Below, piece after piece: positions 27,201 through 36,207 of a stretch of 64,000 bases of DNA. The notes below the pieces were generated by a model. The model did no database searches. It was not told the origin of the DNA and worked only from the letters and a program-made list of their open reading frames with translations. The position numbers were made by a program, and so were the translations under genes. Position 1 is the first letter of the stretch. Each line of letters opens with the position of its first letter. This DNA is from Verrucomicrobiaceae bacterium (GTDB taxonomy: Bacteria > Verrucomicrobiota > Verrucomicrobiia > Verrucomicrobiales > Verrucomicrobiaceae): contig JACKQF010000006.1 of assembly GCA_024232965.1 (NCBI GenBank), positions 186,001-250,000 on the forward strand, read 5' to 3'.

Positions 27201-29534
27201 AATTTCCAAGTAACGGAGCGCGGCTTCATAAGCAGATGAGTCGTGCGCCTTCAAACCGGCGCGCAGATTCAAAAACGCCAGGTTCCGACGTTCGCTCGGG
27301 TCCGTGATCAGTGGGCGACCTTCATCGAGATGGCTGACGATCTCAATCAAGCGGCGCTCATCATCGTCTCCAGCGTGCGCCAGCATGAGGCGGCCGATTG
27401 TCAGGTGGACGGCGTGTTTGCGGGGTGTATCGATCAGCTCGTAGGCAGCCTGTTGGACGCGGTCGTGCTGGAATTTGTAAACGGGATTGACCTCCAGATC
27501 CTCAGTGCTGCTCTCGGGCGCAGCGATGTAGTGGTAGTTCCCGTCCAAGGGCACAATGACGTGACTCTTCAGTGCCCCAATGAGCGCAGTGCCGACCTGG
27601 GCAGGCGTCATGCGAGAGATCACGGAGAGCGTGCGCAGGTTAAACGTATTGCCGATGCAGGCCGCCAGTTGCAGCAGTTCTTGCGCCGTCGGGTCCAGCT
27701 TGCGCAGACGCGAAACGACGAACTCGACGACGTTTCCGCTGACGCCAGCGAGCGCCACCTTTCCCAAGTCCCAGGTCCAGGTGCCGGTATCGATTGAGAA
27801 CCCAATCGCCCCATCCTCGTAGAGGGTTTTGAGCAACTCGTTGATGAAGAAGGGATTGCCGTCAGTGCGCAGGAAGAGCTCGTCTCCCAATGGCTTAGCG
27901 ATGGCCACATCACAACGCAGCGAGTCTGCGACGAGCTCCGTGACGCTGTCCGCACTAAGCGTGCCCAGCTCCAGACGGCTCACGGGGTGTTGCTTTTCGA
28001 TCTCGCTGACGGCGAGTTGGAAGGGGTGGCCCTCATCGACTTCGTTATCGCGATAGGCGCAGATCAGCAGCAGGTGACTGAGATCTCGCGAGGCAAAGAG
28101 ACGCTGGAGGAGGCTGAGCGTCGGGGCATCGCTCCACTGCATGTCATCCAGGAAGATGGTCAAGGGATGCCCAGCAGCGGCGAAGACTTTGAGGAAGCTG
28201 ATGAAAACCAACTGGAAGCGATTCTGCGATTCCGCAGCAGAGAGACGCGGCACCGGAGGTTGCGGACCAATGAGGGATTCCAGCGAGGGGATGATGTCCA
28301 CCATCAGTTGGCCATTGGCACCGAGAGCGTCTTGCAGTTGCTGCCGCCAAGTTTCCAGACGGCTGGCAGACTCCGTCATCACCTGCTGTACCAGACCGCG
28401 CAAGGCACCTGTCAGGGCAAAGTAGGCGGTGTTGCGCTGAAGCTGACCAAACTTTCCTTGGATCAAGAAGCCGTGCTGTCTGACGATGGGCTTGTTGATC
28501 TCATTGACCAGCGCCGTCTTGCCAATGCCGGAATGACCCGATACGAGACAGAGTTGCAGATCCCCCTTCGCGGCCTGGTCACAGAGCCCGGCCAGTGCTG
28601 CAAACTCGCCTTCGCGGCCGTAGAGTTTTTGGGAAACCTGGAAGCGCTCAGACACATCCTGCGCCCCGATGGTGAAGGGTGCAATGCTGCTGGCGTGCGC
28701 CCATTGCCGCTGGCATTCCCGTAAATCCGCCAGGATGCCAAAGGAACTCTGGTAGCGGTCCTCCGCATTTTTTGCGGTGAGCTTGCGCACGACGTCTGCC
28801 AGGGGTTGCGGCACCGCAGGATTGATATCGGACGGGGATGGGAGGGGCTTGCTGATGTGAGTGTGAATCCACTCCAGCGTGTCCGCAGCACGGAAGGGAA
28901 GCTGCCCTGTCAGCAGCTCAAAAAACGAGATTCCCAGAGAGTAAAAGTCTGAACGGTAATCTAGATCCCGGTTCATACGGCCGGTTTGCTCTGGCGAAAT
29001 GTAGGGCAGTGATCCATCCAGCCGCTTGGCCAGTGCGACGCCCTGCCGCTCCCGCGAAAGCTCCGACGAGATGCCAAAGTCGATCAGCCGAACGGCGTCG
29101 CGTGCATCATCCCAGAGGATATTGCGAGGCACGACGTCTTTATGCACGATACCGCGCTGATGGATGCTGCTAAGCGCCTCCACCGTCTTGATGGCCAGAT
29201 CCAAAAAGGTGCCGACCGCCAGCAGCCTGGTATCTCCGGCCTCCAGCGCCATGGCCAGCGACTTGCCAAAGGGCTCCATGACAATGGCCAGATTGCCATA
29301 GCCGTGCTTTTCGAGCCCGAAAAGCGACACCACCCCCGCAGCACCCTGCAACTTCTCTGCAATGGAGTACTCATGCCGGATTTCGGCGAGATCTTGATTG
29401 AGGGGATATTCGGAGCTGAGGGTCTTAATGACCACGGGCATCCCGTCTGACACGCGTGTGGCGTAATGAACGGTAATCAGCGGCGAATGGTGAATCCGCT
29501 CGCCAATTTCATAACCAGGAATGACGACGGACAT
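24207..29534 (-). CDS. Ser/Thr kinase - AAA ATPase - GAF - histidine kinase multidomain protein
   Basis: A 1775-residue trifunctional signalling protein. Residues 7-280 form a Ser/Thr kinase with the ion-pair Lys in VVIKTL, the catalytic loop HKDVVPRN (HKD instead of HRD) and DFG; the glycine-rich loop is degenerate (GERIHHSP). Next comes a large AAA/STAND ATPase with Walker A GHSGIGKT near 335 and a Walker B-like LTIFLDDMQW, followed by TPR-like helices. A GAF domain (about 1340-1500) and a histidine kinase complete it, with the phospho-acceptor His in HEINNP and G-boxes DDGTGMSD and GEGTGMGMSIS. It lacks a receiver, which the next gene supplies. The family is common in cyanobacteria, myxobacteria and PVC bacteria; the stimulus is unknown. 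Confidence 0.95.
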   Translation of the reverse strand: MSVVIPGYEIGERIHHSPLITVHYATRVSDGMPVVIKTLSSEYPLNQDLAEIRHEYSIAEKLQGAAGVVSLFGLEKHGYGNLAIVMEPFGKSLAMALEAGDTRLLAVGTFLDLAIKTVEALSSIHQRGIVHKDVVPRNILWDDARDAVRLIDFGISSELSRERQGVALAKRLDGSLPYISPEQTGRMNRDLDYRSDFYSLGISFFELLTGQLPFRAADTLEWIHTHISKPLPSPSDINPAVPQPLADVVRKLTAKNAEDRYQSSFGILADLRECQRQWAHASSIAPFTIGAQDVSERFQVSQKLYGREGEFAALAGLCDQAAKGDLQLCLVSGHSGIGKTALVNEINKPIVRQHGFLIQGKFGQLQRNTAYFALTGALRGLVQQVMTESASRLETWRQQLQDALGANGQLMVDIIPSLESLIGPQPPVPRLSAAESQNRFQLVFISFLKVFAAAGHPLTIFLDDMQWSDAPTLSLLQRLFASRDLSHLLLICAYRDNEVDEGHPFQLAVSEIEKQHPVSRLELGTLSADSVTELVADSLRCDVAIAKPLGDELFLRTDGNPFFINELLKTLYEDGAIGFSIDTGTWTWDLGKVALAGVSGNVVEFVVSRLRKLDPTAQELLQLAACIGNTFNLRTLSVISRMTPAQVGTALIGALKSHVIVPLDGNYHYIAAPESSTEDLEVNPVYKFQHDRVQQAAYELIDTPRKHAVHLTIGRLMLAHAGDDDERRLIEIVSHLDEGRPLITDPSERRNLAFLNLRAGLKAHDSSAYEAALRYLEIGRDLLPADAWSTDYQLTKDLHTEYARCAYLTGQYENAERCIDTILEKALTNLERADMLAIRTRQYATTGRMEESIAAAIQGLGILGLRFSRHPGRLDVWRETFMVKWNLNGRHISDVADAPPLKDPEKLVAIRLLMEIFPPAFLSGSGTLLPYLVLKSVNICLRHGNCPEAAFAYAAYGMVLCGVLGKPALGYQYGKLAITLNDRIDDLRLKARIIYVYAMFIHHWSNHWGSMTPWFKKGIEAGYQSGDLLYLAYSAQDCVIWDPRLDLDTICTEQRKYLTIVRDCEYKDSLDSGTLFLQFQCNLRGLTEDRFSLNDETFDEQACLDGMHQRKFKTGIGNYHIYKLEIAFAYEDYPAALRHIAEEDRLIQCSMALPQLVRYNLIAFLTFAALCPSMKGAEKSATLRRMRRDLAQMRAWARNCDANFLHLQRLMEAEMARVTGSETDAIPAYTAAIALARQHEFRRDEALANELFAKFHLRGGQDRAAEGYMKAACLLYRALGAERKAQHLEQTYPRLVPQTPAGRSSRELPRGNTTSSGVRQEALDLASVMKAARAISGEIVIDQLLPMFMEILLENAGAQCGVFVTHQKGRLTIVARSPADDAAPPLPHDVTEDEEALPLSILHYVLRMRENVVLDDASLAHQFQSDPYILRTKPKSVICMPVARHREFDGVVYLENHLTVGAFTEERLEVMSLLTAQASISIENAQLYTGLEAKVRERTRELATTLDDLKRTQSQLVHSEKMAGLGTLVAGVAHEINNPTNFVSLGAASLREDLEEFKTLLFGMLGDDNDPEITAHFEERFERLQSSLGNINEGAVRISTIVRDLRTFSRLDEAERKTVPLVENLESTIRLVRSQYQEGVDFITDYVDSPDIECLPAQLNQVFMNVIVNASQAIITRNRQEERQRGSVTISTRLLGPREVAIAITDDGTGMSDAVRQRLFEPFFTTKVVGEGTGMGMSISYQIIEKHRGRFEIQSTEGKGTTITIVLPVRQSRTK

Positions 29535-29566
29535 GTTACCTCATGATTGACACCAACCACCAATTT

Positions 29567-30292
29567 TCAAACACCAAACAAGCGATTGAATGAGGCAGCG
29601 TAAAAATTGCTGGCATCCACTAGCAGCGGTTCACCATGACCGCAAAGAGCGCTTTGAAAAGGAATCTCCTTCAGGCGAATGAAATCTTCCGGCTGCGGTT
29701 TGTTCACCATCATCCAGAGCACGCCACAGTTCGCCTTGGTAAAGAAGCCCATCTCCCGCATGAGTTTCTCAGAGTTTTCATCAAAGAACTCATCTGGAAC
29801 CTCCCAATTCTGCAGTGCATCGCAGGCCAGCATCACCCCGCCTTCGCGTTCCAACCGCAAGATACACTCTGGGCGGTTCGTGGTCTCGAAGGTGAAGATC
29901 GAGCAGTCATCAAAAGGTCTGCGTCCACCAGCGGTGAAGAATTGGGTCGGCGCCACGCCGTTTTTTTCCGTCATTCCAGGCAGCCCCCAGTACTCCGCAC
30001 TGGGATAGCGTGCCATGTAGAAGGCATCGTCCAGACCGTGCAAATCGCCGATGCGCGAGATGTGCTTCACGGTGCCGAGTTCATCGAGAGCGGCGAGTCC
30101 GGCCTCATCCAAACGGACGGTGTTGACGATGGTGAGATCGCGACCTTGGCGCACCACCATCATGTTGCGGCTGAACTGCCAGTCAGAGCCGAGTAGCTCT
30201 GCACGCATCGTTCCCGTCAGGAAAAACACATCTGGATACAGCTCGATAAATTGGCCATGCGGCATGGCGGGCGGAAAGATGTCAGAGTTCAT
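29567..30292 (-). CDS. Hypothetical protein with metallo-beta-lactamase-like fold
   Basis: A 241-residue soluble protein. The pattern of an N-terminal FSRNMMVVRQGRDLTIVNTVRLD strand pair, a KHISRIGDLHGLDDAFY segment and the later EGGVMLACDALQNW strand resembles metallo-beta-lactamase-fold proteins (DUF4336-like), but the HxHxDH metal motif is missing, so hydrolase activity is doubtful. It lies 19 bp after the gamma-glutamylcyclotransferase-like gene and 32 bp before the giant kinase, which suggests one operon. Function unknown. Confidence 0.6.
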   Translation of the reverse strand: MNSDIFPPAMPHGQFIELYPDVFFLTGTMRAELLGSDWQFSRNMMVVRQGRDLTIVNTVRLDEAGLAALDELGTVKHISRIGDLHGLDDAFYMARYPSAEYWGLPGMTEKNGVAPTQFFTAGGRRPFDDCSIFTFETTNRPECILRLEREGGVMLACDALQNWEVPDEFFDENSEKLMREMGFFTKANCGVLWMMVNKPQPEDFIRLKEIPFQSALCGHGEPLLVDASNFYAASFNRLFGV

Positions 30293-30310
30293 TGGGTTGC
30301 GGGTTCGGGA

Positions 30311-31120
30311 TTACTGGCGGTCAAAGGTGCCTGCGAAGACATACTCCGTGGCATACTCATGGAGATACTCGTTCAAATACTGGCGCTGCGCAGCGCTGAG
30401 GCGGTCGAAGCGGATGTCCTCCTCCGTCTCGCTACCATCGCTGCTGTCCATGCGCTTCAGATGAAAGAGCGTCATGTCCCGACCACCAAAGAACTTCTTC
30501 AAGTACTCATGCTGCGGGCGCGCGTTGCTCATATCAAAGACCGCGCTGCACAGGGCCGTCAACTCTGGTCGGGCCGTCAGGGCCTGCGCATCGAAGCGGT
30601 CCGTGGGTGTCGATGGAGTAATATAAGGAGGGTAGCTCCGCTTTTGGTGCACCGGATGGGTACGTAGCTCTTGGAGATAGGTGGTGTCTATACCGGCTTG
30701 TTCAGCGCCACTACAGAGAATGTTCAGGTAGCGTTGGGATGGCAGGCAGTCGTCATCGAGAAAGCCCGGCATACCCACATACACCGCTGCGGACACGGGT
30801 CCAGCCGATGTCACGACTGGCATCTCGATGCGATCATAACCGTAACCGTAGGCCTCGGCGGCATCGAGTTTTTCCAGAGCAGCGTCATCGCATTGATGCA
30901 CCACACCAGACACTGCATCGCTAGAATTGGTGCTCGGCACGACATTTGCCACTCCACCTTCATGACGAAAAAAATGTCGCACGTTGAATGCCAGTCTCCA
31001 TCCTGGCAAGTTGGCTTTTCGTGAAGACAATGGCTCCACACCCTTCGCGCGCATCGACGCAAGGCTCATGTTTGAACCATAGCCAAAGTAGTAGAACACA
31101 ATGTCTGAAGGCCAGTTCAT
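30311..31120 (-). CDS. Gamma-glutamylcyclotransferase-like protein
   Basis: A 269-residue cytoplasmic protein whose first 150 residues are a GGCT/AIG2-like domain: the substrate-loop motif FGYGSN near residue 14, the NLPGWRLAF strand, a VVPSTNSSDAVSGVVHQ segment and the acidic catalytic region LDAAEAYGYGYDR, where E in LDAAEA fits the general base. The domain converts gamma-glutamyl compounds to 5-oxoproline. About 110 further residues have no assignment. ATG 31120 is preferred over the upstream in-frame codon, as it puts YGSN at its usual distance. First gene of the four-gene signalling run and divergent from the phosphoesterase gene. Confidence 0.75.
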   Translation of the reverse strand: MNWPSDIVFYYFGYGSNMSLASMRAKGVEPLSSRKANLPGWRLAFNVRHFFRHEGGVANVVPSTNSSDAVSGVVHQCDDAALEKLDAAEAYGYGYDRIEMPVVTSAGPVSAAVYVGMPGFLDDDCLPSQRYLNILCSGAEQAGIDTTYLQELRTHPVHQKRSYPPYITPSTPTDRFDAQALTARPELTALCSAVFDMSNARPQHEYLKKFFGGRDMTLFHLKRMDSSDGSETEEDIRFDRLSAAQRQYLNEYLHEYATEYVFAGTFDRQ

Positions 31121-31259
31121 GCGGAGTAAAGCTATTGTCAATTCATTGCTTGTGCAAAACCTGACTTATAGGTAGTCTCGGAAATCCATGGGGTCATCCC
31201 CGGGTCTGGGAACAGACATATTCCCGAGCAGATAACTCGCCAAAATAGGAATAATTATC

Positions 31260-33671
31260 ATGCAAAGTTCTAGCTACGAATTCATCATCAGCCGCACTCC
31301 AAACAGCGATGTCTATCAAACTTGGCGTGTCGATCCCAACCAAGAGGAGCTGCTGGTGCCCGTCAAGACGCGCGCCAACACCACGCTGGATCGCGAGATC
31401 CAACTCATCACCGTGGGGAATTATTTGCTCGGGTGGGGCGCCCAAGGGAATGATCCCACTCCCCTGAATGCCGCTTCCTCTGGGGAGCCGACGCCGGCTT
31501 ATCCCTACCGTTTGCTGCAGTTTGATCCGACGAGCCCCACGCCACTCTCTCGCAATCCAGTGCAGAGCGGCTGGTGGGACAAGGCCAAGTTCTTCTGGGG
31601 TCGCGCAGACTTTGGTCACGAAGGACAAGACAAGGGCGGTTACTCGGATGGCACGGAGCTGTGCCTCGTTTCCTGCGGGAACTTTGTGCTGAACTTCATC
31701 CCGACCCAGGGACGTGGCACCTTCCGTCTGTGGAATTTTGATCCCGGTCTGGCAGACCCATTGGCGGAATATGGACCGCAGGGTGCCTTTGCCCGCATCG
31801 AACTCGGGCACGAGCTCATCTACATCAGCGACTACGTCATCGACTGGGTGCCTGCAACAGGCGCGTATGTGCTGTGGAGCTTTGATCCGCTGAACAAGAT
31901 CCCCCTCAGCCAGCCAGTGATCCAGGAGGGAACCTGGAAGACCATTAAAGAGGGGCATCGTCTCGTCCGCATCGGTGATAAGATCCTGCACTGGAATCCC
32001 GTCGACGGTAGCTATCGCTTGCTGGCCTTTGACCCGAAAGCCAAGGACCCCATCGCCAAGGTGCTGAAGAAAGGCACCCTGCCAAAGGCCATCACCGACA
32101 GCGCCACGCTGACCTGCGTGGAGCCCACCATCCCCGTGGATGCGAAGCAGGCGGCGACACCTGGCTCGATGGATTTCCTGCGCAGCAAGATCAAACACGT
32201 GGTGTACATCATGCTGGAGAACCGCTCCTTTGATCACATCTGCGGTTGGCTCTATGAGAACGATAAACCCGCACAGATCATCGGCGGTAAGGGGCCTTTC
32301 AAAGGGGCCAGCACCAAGTTCTTCAACCTCAATGGAAAAAAGGAGGTCCACCTCAGCAAGTTCCGCGATGGCAAAGTGGACGAGAGCCAGGAGCTCGAGA
32401 TCTTCCACGAGGACCCCTATCACGACAACTCCGACGTGATGCGCCAGCTCTTCCACGGCAACCCCGAGGCCTACCTGAAGCAAGGCAAGCCGAACATGGG
32501 TGGCTTTGTCGCCAACAACGGCAATGACAACGTGATGGAGACCTTCACGCCAGAGCAAGTGCCCGTGCTCAATGGACTGGGGAAAAACTTCGCTATCTCT
32601 GATGAATGGTTTTGCTCCATGCCCGGTGGCACCGATGTGAATCGCGCCTTTTCGCTGACGGGTTCTTCCTTCAACGTTCTGAACAACTTCCAGAACGGAG
32701 ATGAATACATCGACTGGCCCTTCGGCCTACATCGCCCATCCATCTTCAAGGTCTTGTGGGCCAATGGATTCACGGACTGGAAGATCTACAACTCGGTGAA
32801 GTGGATGAACTTTGTCTTCACCTACCACCTCTTCCTTCAGGGGCAGATCCCATCTCTATCCCCCGTCCCCACCTCCGACGATCCCCAGAACCAGGACCTG
32901 CCACCCAATGCGCCGATCTCCCCGATCGATCAGTTCCTGACCGATGCCAAGGCGGGCAAGCTCCCTGCCTTCAGCTACCTGGAACCGCGCTGGATCGCAC
33001 CGCAAGGCACCACCTCCTACCACCCAGGCGGCGATCTCGTCCCTGGGGAGCAGCACCTGCTGGAGATCTTCAATGCCTTGCAAGATAGCCCCGCCTGGAA
33101 TGAGACGCTCTTTGTCATCACCTTTGATGAGCACGGCGGCATCTACGACCACGTGCCGCCGCCCTACGCTGCAAAGCCCTATCCGAACGACTGGGCAGAC
33201 GGCTTCAACTTTGATATCATGGGCGTGCGCATTCCCACCCTCCTCATCTCGCCGTGGATCACAGAAAAGACTGTGTTCCGCTCTGAGACAGACGTGGCGT
33301 ACGACTCCACCTCCATCCTGGCCACCCTCCTCGATTGGCTAGGCATCCCGCGCTCGCGCTGGGGTCTGGGGGATCGCATCAAGGCAGCACCAACCTTTGA
33401 AGGCGTCGTAAATCGCCCCACGGCACGCACCGATGTGGTGAAGATCGAGCCCCCCTACGACGTGAATAACCCACGCGAAGGTGCTGCCAATAGCGATATC
33501 CCCCTCAATGGCCTCCAAGAAGTCATGGGGCCTCGCCTCATCGCGACCCTGACCCGCCATTTGCCGCGCACACAAGCACGACAAATCGCGGCGAACATCA
33601 TGGCCAAAGGCACCACACTAAAGAGCTTCTGCAAGCAGATCGAGGCGCTGGAGAAGCGCCTGAATCGCTAA
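31260..33671 (+). CDS. Phosphoesterase (phospholipase C/AcpA family) with N-terminal repeat domain
   Basis: An 803-residue protein. Residues 310-700 are a phosphoesterase of the non-haemolytic phospholipase C/acid phosphatase AcpA family (PF04185): the entry motif IMLENRSFDHICGWL near 317-331 carries the metal and nucleophile region, followed by GGFVANNGN, CSMPGGTDVNRAFSLTGSS and the metal-binding FVITFDEHGGIYDHVPPP. Substrate is a phosphate ester such as phosphatidylcholine. The first 280 residues are unusual: five repeats with a [Y/F]-x-L-x-x-FDP-type motif alternating with a xLLxW strand, resembling a small propeller. No signal peptide is evident, which is odd for this usually exported family. 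The gene is monocistronic and divergent from the signalling operon. Confidence 0.88.
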   Translation: MQSSSYEFIISRTPNSDVYQTWRVDPNQEELLVPVKTRANTTLDREIQLITVGNYLLGWGAQGNDPTPLNAASSGEPTPAYPYRLLQFDPTSPTPLSRNPVQSGWWDKAKFFWGRADFGHEGQDKGGYSDGTELCLVSCGNFVLNFIPTQGRGTFRLWNFDPGLADPLAEYGPQGAFARIELGHELIYISDYVIDWVPATGAYVLWSFDPLNKIPLSQPVIQEGTWKTIKEGHRLVRIGDKILHWNPVDGSYRLLAFDPKAKDPIAKVLKKGTLPKAITDSATLTCVEPTIPVDAKQAATPGSMDFLRSKIKHVVYIMLENRSFDHICGWLYENDKPAQIIGGKGPFKGASTKFFNLNGKKEVHLSKFRDGKVDESQELEIFHEDPYHDNSDVMRQLFHGNPEAYLKQGKPNMGGFVANNGNDNVMETFTPEQVPVLNGLGKNFAISDEWFCSMPGGTDVNRAFSLTGSSFNVLNNFQNGDEYIDWPFGLHRPSIFKVLWANGFTDWKIYNSVKWMNFVFTYHLFLQGQIPSLSPVPTSDDPQNQDLPPNAPISPIDQFLTDAKAGKLPAFSYLEPRWIAPQGTTSYHPGGDLVPGEQHLLEIFNALQDSPAWNETLFVITFDEHGGIYDHVPPPYAAKPYPNDWADGFNFDIMGVRIPTLLISPWITEKTVFRSETDVAYDSTSILATLLDWLGIPRSRWGLGDRIKAAPTFEGVVNRPTARTDVVKIEPPYDVNNPREGAANSDIPLNGLQEVMGPRLIATLTRHLPRTQARQIAANIMAKGTTLKSFCKQIEALEKRLNR

Positions 33672-33682
33672 CTCGCGCCAGT

Positions 33683-35011
33683 TCACTTTTTAGACTTCGA
33701 CTTCCGCTTGGGTTTCGGAGCGATGCAGGCTGCGCACGCATCGCCGTCCGCACCCGCTTCTTTGCAGCGGGCCATCGCCTCCTCCATCGAATAGGTCGGA
33801 TGAGGCATTGGTGTCGGCGTAAAGAACAAATCCATCTGCGCCAGCGCGCAGAGGATCAGCTTATCTGCTGGCTTGGGCGGGTTCGGAGCGCCGGAGCCGT
33901 CATCATTGTTGAACCACCTCTGGCAGGCCGCCGCTTTGGCTTCCTCAGGCGTGATGTCTGGATTCTTTGCATACTCCGCCAGGAACGAAGCCGCCACCAG
34001 GTCCTGGGCCTCATACTTGCGGATGTCTGGGATGGTCGTCGGATCATTGGTGCACTGCCCCGTCACCCCAGCAGCGATCATGTGGTTCGTGATCAGGTAA
34101 GGTGTCAGCCGCTTGCTATCGGGCCGGATGCGAATCGAACCCGTCTGCAAAACATCTGCCTTTGGAACGCCCGTCGTTTTATCCTTCGGCATGTCATTTT
34201 TCCAAGTCGCCCGCAACCAACCCGGTGCCTGCGGATCATACAGTGGGGAACCACCGACCAAAAGTGGCAGTGTCATCTTCCCCTTCTTACGATGCGGAGG
34301 ATTGAGTAGCAGTTCCAGCATGCTACGAATGTAATCGCGGCGTGGTCCCGAGTCGAAGAACGCGCTGGACATCATCATCGGGAAGAAGTCGTTCGGATAC
34401 TCACTCTGGCCAGAGCCCGGTGCGGCCACGGGATTGACATCCATGATCGTCTTGTAGGCCCCCATTTGCTCTTCAGGGATGCCGACACAACCCAGCAATC
34501 GCACCCAGCGTTGCAGGGTCATGTTGTTCAGGTAACTGCCCTCCCGCAGCGCCTGCCAAGGCGGGTAATGCAGCAGCAACACCGCCTGATGATTCAGGAT
34601 GCCCATGCCGTGCGGGAGAAAAATGCTCCACTTGCAGTCCCCATCGGTGGGGCTGCCATTGACAGGAAATCCCTCCATCGGATTCCAGACGCCGAGTTGC
34701 TGCATCAGCTTCATGCCCTCGATCGCCTTGCCCCCGATCTCTGGAGTCAGCATCGCCTGATGCCGCTCAGAAAACTGCCTCAGCGCAGTGACGGAGCCCT
34801 TTGCCGTGATCGTCACTTCATAGGCGCGATTCTTCTTCACCACCGCACATTGCGGAGCAGAGAAGCCATCCTGCTCTAGCGAGCTGACGACGTAATGCGC
34901 GATCTGCGCGCAATCATCTGTGATGCCGACTTCGGGGTCGAGGTATTCCACCGCTGGATACAGCGGGGCGACTGTGGCAATTTTCCCGAGCACATAGGTA
35001 AGCTGGGCCAT
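33683..35011 (-). CDS. Hypothetical protein
   Basis: A 442-residue soluble protein with no recognised domain and no signal peptide. Characteristic stretches are the GITDDCAQIAHYVVSSLEQDGF region at 29-50, PHGMGILNHQAVLLLHYPPW, and a C-terminal region with three cysteines (CKEAGADGDACAACIA) just before a basic KPKRKSKSKK tail. The basic tail might bind nucleic acid or anionic surfaces. It converges with the phosphoesterase gene, 11 bp apart. No function can be assigned. Confidence 0.6.
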   Translation of the reverse strand: MAQLTYVLGKIATVAPLYPAVEYLDPEVGITDDCAQIAHYVVSSLEQDGFSAPQCAVVKKNRAYEVTITAKGSVTALRQFSERHQAMLTPEIGGKAIEGMKLMQQLGVWNPMEGFPVNGSPTDGDCKWSIFLPHGMGILNHQAVLLLHYPPWQALREGSYLNNMTLQRWVRLLGCVGIPEEQMGAYKTIMDVNPVAAPGSGQSEYPNDFFPMMMSSAFFDSGPRRDYIRSMLELLLNPPHRKKGKMTLPLLVGGSPLYDPQAPGWLRATWKNDMPKDKTTGVPKADVLQTGSIRIRPDSKRLTPYLITNHMIAAGVTGQCTNDPTTIPDIRKYEAQDLVAASFLAEYAKNPDITPEEAKAAACQRWFNNDDGSGAPNPPKPADKLILCALAQMDLFFTPTPMPHPTYSMEEAMARCKEAGADGDACAACIAPKPKRKSKSKK

Positions 35012-35272
35012 CCCGCACTAGCCCATCAAGCAACAGTCCTGTCAACCCACGATCCCCCTTTTCAGGAAAGCATCCCCACCGGGACGCTGAAGCTACGTTC
35101 ACCGCCCGTGACTGCCCTGGCCGCCCCACCTTATGGGGAAGAACAGGTTGTGTGATTCCGTCCGAAACCCTTGACTCACCTGCTTCCTGGCCTAAATCTC
35201 GGACCACGCGACCCCAGAAGATATCGCCCCAACCGATATTGAATCGCACTCTTAACACTGTTCGGCCGAAGA

Positions 35273-35770
35273 ATGAGAGGAATATCATCAAGGACTGTCC
35301 TAGCTGCGGTGGGAGCGTTGCTCCTTTTGCAGATTTCTCTTCGGCCGGTATTTCGACACTTCTTTACTTCGACCGAATCACTTGTAGCGAACCTTGAATC
35401 ATCAGATCGCGATACAGTGTTGAGCGGATATTACTATCTGACCGAACGAGTAAACCCCATCGCTGTCGATAAGGCGATTGCACACCTTGCGAGTGATGAC
35501 GACTACATTTGGCTCAACGCGGCTCATTATCTTGGGGCGTGCAAGCATGAATCCTCGGTTCCATACTTGATTAAGGCGCTTCGCCATACGGCATGGAGGG
35601 TAGATGAAGACACAGTGGCTTATCTCAAGGCAATAACTCGGCAGGATCTTCCCAATAATTTTGGTACCTGGAAGAGGTGGTGGGATTCGGCCGGAAGAGA
35701 TGCTCAGATCGATTGGGAGTCAAAGCTGGGACATGCCCCACGAACAACCAAAGCCGAACCTCCAAGGTAG
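35273..35770 (+). CDS. Hypothetical protein with HEAT-like repeats
   Basis: A 165-residue protein with a hydrophobic N-terminus (about 8-22, TVLAAVGALLLLQISL) that would anchor it in the membrane or serve as signal. The remainder contains helical pairs of HEAT type, such as VNPIAVDKAIAHLASDDDYIWLNAAHYLGACK, followed by the VPYLIKALRHTAWRVDEDTVAYLKAIT repeat. Such solenoids bind proteins. Orphan gene, composition lower in GC than its neighbours. Confidence 0.6.
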   Translation: MRGISSRTVLAAVGALLLLQISLRPVFRHFFTSTESLVANLESSDRDTVLSGYYYLTERVNPIAVDKAIAHLASDDDYIWLNAAHYLGACKHESSVPYLIKALRHTAWRVDEDTVAYLKAITRQDLPNNFGTWKRWWDSAGRDAQIDWESKLGHAPRTTKAEPPR

Positions 35771-36207
35771 CATTGGAACGCGCTGCTAGAGGCGTGGCTT
35801 GGTGTGCGGAGCCACTGCCGAGGCCCGGATGCCAATCGTTGTCGGGGAATACGAATCAGCCAAATGATGGCTTGCCCTTCCCTCCCCATTCCTCTGCCTT
35901 TATCAGCGTTTTGTTAGCGTCTCATCAGCGGTTCTTTGGCTTTTCATGACGGGGTGGGAAGCACCGCAGACCGTATACGGGCTGGAAGCACCACGCCCCG
36001 AAACCACTGCGCTCTGGAGGTTCTGCGCCCTAGGAGGTGACCTCTACTTCAGGCAATCTGCGCTGGTCGATGACGTGATCGGAGGTGGAGAGCTGGAGTG
36101 GAATCGTGGCTTTCTCCCGGCAGCAGGGCTGCGTGCAGTCCAAGACCTTGGTTTTTTGTTTTTCGGCCAAATGCGAAATCCGCACTGCGTGGGCAGTATA
36201 GCTCTGC
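35771..36207. other. Intergenic region with dispersed repeat
   Basis: A gap of 437 bp without a supported gene. Its right half contains copy 2 of the dispersed repeat (36078-36144). A frame crossing this region from 35946 has no protein-like character. The promoter of the ceramidase-like gene should lie near the right end, but no clear consensus is visible. Confidence 0.45.
36078..36144 (+). repeat. Dispersed 67-bp repeat, copy 2
   Basis: Second copy of the element at 20146-20212, same orientation, 60 of 67 bases identical without gaps. It sits 64 bp before the start of the ceramidase-like gene. Mismatches are scattered, with most of the divergence in the first 20 bp. Confidence 0.8.
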
